A stretch of DNA of 19,250 bases, taken from contig ML770114.1 in assembly GCA_009733575.1 (NCBI GenBank), positions 1-19,250 on the forward strand, given 5' to 3'. Position 1 is the stretch's first letter, and every line of letters begins with the position of its first letter. The DNA comes from Gymnopus androsaceus JB14. Its lineage: Eukaryota > Basidiomycota > Agaricomycetes > Agaricales > Omphalotaceae. Position numbers and translations under genes: made by a program. Under the pieces are notes generated by a model. It saw only the letters and a list, made by a program, of their open reading frames with translations. It did not search any database and was not told the origin of the DNA. Positions 15,590 through 19,250 of this stretch are shown here, piece after piece.

Positions 15590-15670
15590 AATTTTTCAAA
15601 AAAATGGCGTTGGGGCTCGATGCAAATGGCCTTTTCTCAAGGCGCCCCAAGGCCATTTTTTTGAAAAATT
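15590..15670. repeat. 81-nt stable hairpin with 19-bp perfect outer stem
   Basis: AATTTTTCAAAAAAATGGC (15590-15608) is exactly complementary to 15652-15670. An inner 7-bp stem, TTGGGGC (15610-15616) with GCCCCAA (15644-15650), leaves a 27-nt loop. It lies between two MITEs but outside both. It could be a small-RNA-precursor-like foldback or a relic MITE; there is no terminus or target duplication I can define. Confidence 0.6.
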
Positions 15671-15773
15671 CTTTGTAGAAAACCTGATAAGTAAAATACT
15701 GTGTCCATCGGATCATGTGACACCAGTCAAATCTGACCTGGACATATCTTAATTGGGTAACTAACCCCTTCTA

Positions 15774-16464
15774 CATCAGCAAAACCTGGGTGGAGGTCAT
15801 AGCAACTCATAGCATATCATAGCAGCCATAGTGCTCCACAGAGCTATGGAGTGCTATGAGCTCCTATGAGTTCCTATGAACTTCTGTGGGATTGCTACAA
15901 CTTTGAGCGAGCTGTCATCTGCCATCACTGTTTGACAGCTGTCATTTTCTGATCCTGCGAACACTATATAAGTAAGAACCAATGCACCATCGCAGCTTCA
16001 ACAAGTTCCGTTTTTTTCTTCCAAGTCAGCAATCCTGAGCTGCTTTAGTTTGGATATCACGGTAAGTAGTCTCATTCAAGCCTTCAATGTCTGTTTGATG
16101 TCTCGGCAGCATGAGCGCCATTACTTCTGATTTTACAGATAGTTATATTAGTTTCGGAATTGTTCTACTAGTTTTGCTACTACCATATTAATTGTCCTAC
16201 TGTACTACTAATGACCACAATAATATGATACAATTCCGTGATTATTTTCATCCTGTTTTTGTCTTGCCGAGAGCCAACACTAATATATTTTGAATTGAAT
16301 AGAGCCTGACAGATGGTGTTCCTGTGAAATCCATAGCAATCCATAGCAATCCATAGCACTCCATAGTTCTGGACAGAGGGCTACCTTGCTATGGCTGCTA
16401 TGGGTGCTATGAATGCTGTACAGAACTGTCCAGTTCTGTACAGTACACCCAGGTTTTGCTGATG
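15774..16464. mobile_element. TIR element CATCAGCAAAACCTGGGTG, CATAGCAACT type (0.7 kb)
   Basis: Left CATCAGCAAAACCTGGGTGG and reversed right CATCAGCAAAACCTGGGTGT. CTA lies on both sides (15771-15773 and 16465-16467). Subterminal arrays of CATAGCANNN (about 15795-15895) and CCATAGCAAT at exact 10-bp spacing (16331-16366), then complementary GCTATGGCTG/GCTATGGGTG, fill both ends. The interior contains a promoter-like TATA box and an intron-like segment, listed separately. Confidence 0.72.
15965..16138 (+). promoter_or_regulatory. Promoter-like TATA box and intron-like segment inside the element
   Basis: TATATAAG at 15965-15972 is followed by a pyrimidine-rich leader. A consensus donor GTAAGT (16062-16067) and an acceptor TTTTACAG ending at 16138 would make a 77-bp intron with a CTGAT branch site. 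No coding frame follows, so this may be the start of a noncoding transcript or a captured 5' gene end. Confidence 0.35.
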
Positions 16465-16580
16465 CTACTGTAGTACACTGTAGAGATGTGATTTCTATAT
16501 AGTAGATGTGCTACATAAGCTATGCAACTACACAGATCTCTAGATTGATTCATATCAGAGTTCAGAACAGAGCAAAAGAT

Positions 16581-16858
16581 CATCAGCAAAACCTGGGTGA
16601 ACTGGATAGCACTGGATAGTGCTATCCAGCACTCATAGCACCCATAGCAAGGTCCCCATCTATCCAGAGCTATGAGCTGCTATGGGCTGCTATGGATTGC
16701 TATAGAGCATGACATCTGTCAACAGGCAATATAATTTGTGAAGTCCATAGTAACTCATAGCTACCCATAGCAATTCATAGCAGTACATAGTTCTATGGCT
16801 GCTATGGCTTGCTATGGCTTGCTAAACAGCTATGGCAATTATCCAGGTTTTGCTGATG
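16581..16858. mobile_element. Short TIR element CATCAGCAAAACC, CATAGCAACT type (278 bp)
   Basis: Left CATCAGCAAAACCTGGGTGA, reversed right CATCAGCAAAACCTGGATAA. Almost the whole interior is CATAG/CTATG decamers (CTATGGGCTG, CTATGGATTG; CCATAGTAAC, TCATAGCTAC, CCATAGCAAT, TCATAGCAGT). The 2-bp flanks (AT and CA) do not match, so the target duplication is lost or the ends come from different copies. Confidence 0.65.
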
Positions 16859-16939
16859 CATTCAAGTGCAATACCTCAACCACAACCAGGCTTGACATAT
16901 TCAACTCATGATTCGACACATGACACGGCGATACTCATT

Positions 16940-17117
16940 CATCAGCAAAACCTGTATTTTCGCTGGAGAAAACCCATTCATTTGGGACATCTCTGGAGCA
17001 AGGTACCCTATTCCAGAGACCTCTGGAGATCTCTGGAGAAAATTGACAGTTTTTTGACAGCTGTCAAGCTCCAGAGATCTCTGGAGACCTCCAGCAAAAA
17101 TACAGGTTTTGCTGATG
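16940..17117. mobile_element. 178-bp CATCAGCAAAACC MITE, CTCTGGAGAT type, second intact copy
   Basis: Ends CATCAGCAAAACCTGTATTT (left) and the same reversed (right). TT flanks both ends (16938-16939 and 17118-17119). It is nearly identical to the copy at 15265 and to the split copy at 11757-14674. Confidence 0.88.
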
Positions 17118-18480
17118 TTATCCTCCATCATAGTATATTATTTGTATCTATATATTCCCTGTGTTGCTTTTGCATCTATGATCCCCAATGATAAATTTGT
17201 CCATACTTTTGTCTCAAGGCTGATTCAGAGCAAAAAATAATAACTATTGAACATTCATGAGAGATGCTTCGAAGGGCCTGAACATTGTGATACAGATGAT
17301 TTTATACAGATTGTGATAATGTAGCACTACTGACTGCAACAATCATTGTAAAATGACAGGCCCAATCACTCAGATATATCATATTAGATGTACTGTAGCT
17401 ATGTATGACAACCTTGCTCCATTCTCAACATGGAGGTTGAGGAGGGAACATCATGGCAATGTTGACCTCAAATCTCAATTGGTTCCGGTAATCAGCGTCA
17501 AGCAATGTCTGGAGCGACATTGGTTGACATCAACTTGACATATTTTCAGACGTATCCATTGAAGGTCTACAAAATCTTTCCTCAATTTGGCGGTGTAGAG
17601 TCAGAGAGAACGCGTTTCTTCCGTTAAGGCGCGAGCTCGTCAACGGCTTCGAATCGACTACTCTAGCCGACATTGAGTTTATTCGCATGCTTAAACCACG
17701 ACTCCCATGAATTGTTGTATTAAGCCACTCTCCGATATTTCCGTCACGATATTTAGCTGTAGGAGGTCTGCCATTCAACAGAATAAATGACGGATCTCAA
17801 CTATGCCCAGACATTTAGCCCAGACTGCGATCCGCACTCTTACTATAGAAGAAGATCGAAGCTGCGATAAAAAGGATTCAGCTTTCCTTTCCCAAACAGC
17901 TGCCTAGTGCCCCTAACATTCTCTTTTCGATCCTTCGGAGCTGGACTCTGATACGCCGCAATTCATGTGGCTGGCATTCGAGAAGCAGGTGCTTTGACGC
18001 AATAAAATGGAGCGAATATGGTAATATCAAGACAAGCCGTTTTCCGACGCGTGTAATTGATATATCGCTTTGGCTAGATCTCCGTTGTCACCGAAAGGAC
18101 ATGAAAGCTCAGCTACATACTTCCAGTATTCTCGGAAAAGTATGTAAAAGAACAGTATGTGAAAGACATTTTTCGCTATATGTACCTAACACAACATGCC
18201 CTGCTCGACAGCCGCCGGCATTAGTGTACACCGGGAGTAATGATTACAAGTGTTCTTTATCTGGTTAGATGAAAGCACCCCAAATTCCAGGTGCCAAATT
18301 CTAGGTGCCATGGCTAGTGCTCCCGATATGAATATAATACAAGGACATTAGCTCCTTAATGTCCACAGTTCTCGGACAGCGAAATTGATGAATCCAGCGA
18401 CGTGGTGAAGATTTACTGTAATTGTGGAAGGAAGAATATTCGGTTTACTGTTTTTTACAGTTACTTCGTGTGCTTTTGGT
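17118..18480. other. Intergenic DNA with no supported gene
   Basis: 17118-17520 is AT-rich spacer. 17530-18250 has higher GC, and an 82-codon minus frame (17778-17530) is open, but it shows no recognisable motif and no supported splice context; it could be a gene relic. 18250-18480 is the probable distal promoter of the next gene; CCAAATTCCAGGTGCCAAATTCTAGGTGCCA at about 18281-18311 contains a 15-bp direct repeat. Confidence 0.35.
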
Positions 18481-18491
18481 GAGGCATATAC

Positions 18492-18500
18492 TATAAAAAG
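18492..18500 (+). promoter_or_regulatory. TATA box of the DUF6534-type gene
   Basis: TATAAAAAG, 120 bp upstream of the ATG at 18620 and followed by AT/CT-rich leader sequence. The spacing suits a fungal core promoter with a 5' UTR of roughly 80-90 nt. Confidence 0.5.
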
Positions 18501-18619
18501 CATTTACCTTGATTTATCCTTAGAGCGTAATCTGTACTACTCGTAGTTGTCGATCTCGTATAAGTTTCGGTCAATCCTATGATCGCTCCAGACTTGTCTC
18601 AACTCCCCACTACCAGACG

Positions 18620-19250
18620 ATGACAGGCCTTTCTACAACAGAGCAGGCCCAGATCAATATTTCGCTTGGAGCAGTGGTAAGTGTCTTCGAAGTGAATCCA
18701 AAGTCGAGGAAGTTGATGGCACTCAACAGGTTGTCAGCAACTACCTTTCAGTTCGTGGAGTCTCTAATACCGCGTGAATTAAGCTCAGTACTGTTCTTAG
18801 TACTTAACGATGGGTCTCGTGCTTTATGCCAGTGAGTGTTTGAAAATCCTGATGCTCATATTCGCGGTACTTAGGGAAGCCTTTCGCCAGCATGGTCCTA
18901 TTTCTCAAACTTTCCCGCTGATAGATGGTGGTTCAAAGCCCTGGTTATTCTGTGTGTCAGCATGTGCATTGGGGACACCATTGCCACTGGTCAGCGTCGT
19001 CATTACCAATCTCACATTGAGCTGATAATTTCGCAGGTATGTGGACTTACGACTGGACCGTCACAGATTACGGGAGTGAGTCTCTGGATCCATTCTATTG
19101 GTAACTTACTAACGACACTTTTCAGATCCCGCCGCATTGACGCTCATGCATTGGGCACTCCCCGCCGAAGCTTTCTTCTTGTGAGATAGCGGCTGCATTT
19201 GTCGTTGCAGTGCTAGCACTAACGGCTTTCAGGGCAACGTGCGGTCTCGC
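18620..19250 (+). CDS. DUF6534-type multi-pass membrane protein, 5' part (seven exons seen), runs off window
   Basis: Exons: 18620-18676, 18730-18750 (a 21-nt microexon, VVSNYLS), 18801-18831, 18891-18989, 19037-19075, 19126-19180 and 19233 onward. The six introns are 47-59 bp, GT-AG; two have clear CTAAC branch sites. All junctions keep phase. The product starts MTGLSTTEQAQINISLGAV, continues through TM1 (YLTMGLVLYATWSYF), then NFPADRWWFKALVILC (TM2) with DTIATG, then MWTYDWTVTDYG joined to NPAALTLMHWALPAEAFF (TM3). The LGAV start, the W-Y-F plus FP-D-WWFK loop and the YGNP-AL-HW segment are the family's layout, including 18 residues between LGAV and WSYF. The function of these Agaricomycete proteins is unknown; the plasma membrane is a guess from topology. 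The rest (TM4-7 and tail) lies beyond 19250. Confidence 0.82.

Noticed and set aside
17530..17778. 82-codon minus-strand frame (start MNGRPPTAKYRD)
   Set aside because: The GC-rich setting hints at an old gene, but no family, splice partners or promoter could be supported.

Overview
The window looks like a repeat-rich stretch of a basidiomycete (probably Agaricomycete) nuclear genome. The evidence is short GT-AG introns of about 47-77 bp with CTAAC/CTGAT-type branch points, a DUF6534-type membrane protein gene (a family typical of Agaricomycotina) at the right edge, and a GTPBP1/2-type GTPase fragment at the left edge. Between these two gene remnants lie about 14 kb of nested and adjacent transposable elements with no recognisable transposase or reverse transcriptase.

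Layout. 257-1709: GC-rich two-exon fragment of a GTPBP1/2-like protein with an early frameshift and no GTPase domain. 2907-3029: orphan TATA box with a tiny ORF. 3341-5837: a 2.5-kb terminal-inverted-repeat (TIR) element holding a second one (4163-5371), which holds a tRNA-like/SINE-like sequence. 6157-10054: a complete 3.9-kb LTR retroelement on the minus strand (209-bp LTRs, 5-bp target duplication TAATC, polypurine tract) with no pol genes; it carries an unrecognised long reading frame. 10252-11754: another TIR element. 11757-14674: a small TIR element split by a 2.7-kb hAT-like insertion that contains a 663-bp perfect-centred palindrome. 15265-17117: four more TIR elements. 18620-19250: first seven exons of the DUF6534-type gene, running off the window.

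Two patterns stand out. First, the LTR element interior (about 6460-9800) is built almost end to end from short hairpins of different sequence (stems 6-14 bp, loops mostly 2-5 nt, about 40 listed), many kept in reading frame; five of the larger units form a 171-180 bp tandem array. Second, seven TIR elements end in CATCAG/CATCTG-type termini, most with 2-bp target duplications that are not restricted to TA, but each group has its own subterminal array of a different 10-bp motif, in opposite orientations at the two ends. This resembles the subterminal transposase-binding arrays of CACTA-like elements, with a different decamer 'code' per group.

The flanking genes are not functionally linked to each other. 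All gene models, splice sites, hairpins and element ends were read by eye; no alignment, folding or database search was run.
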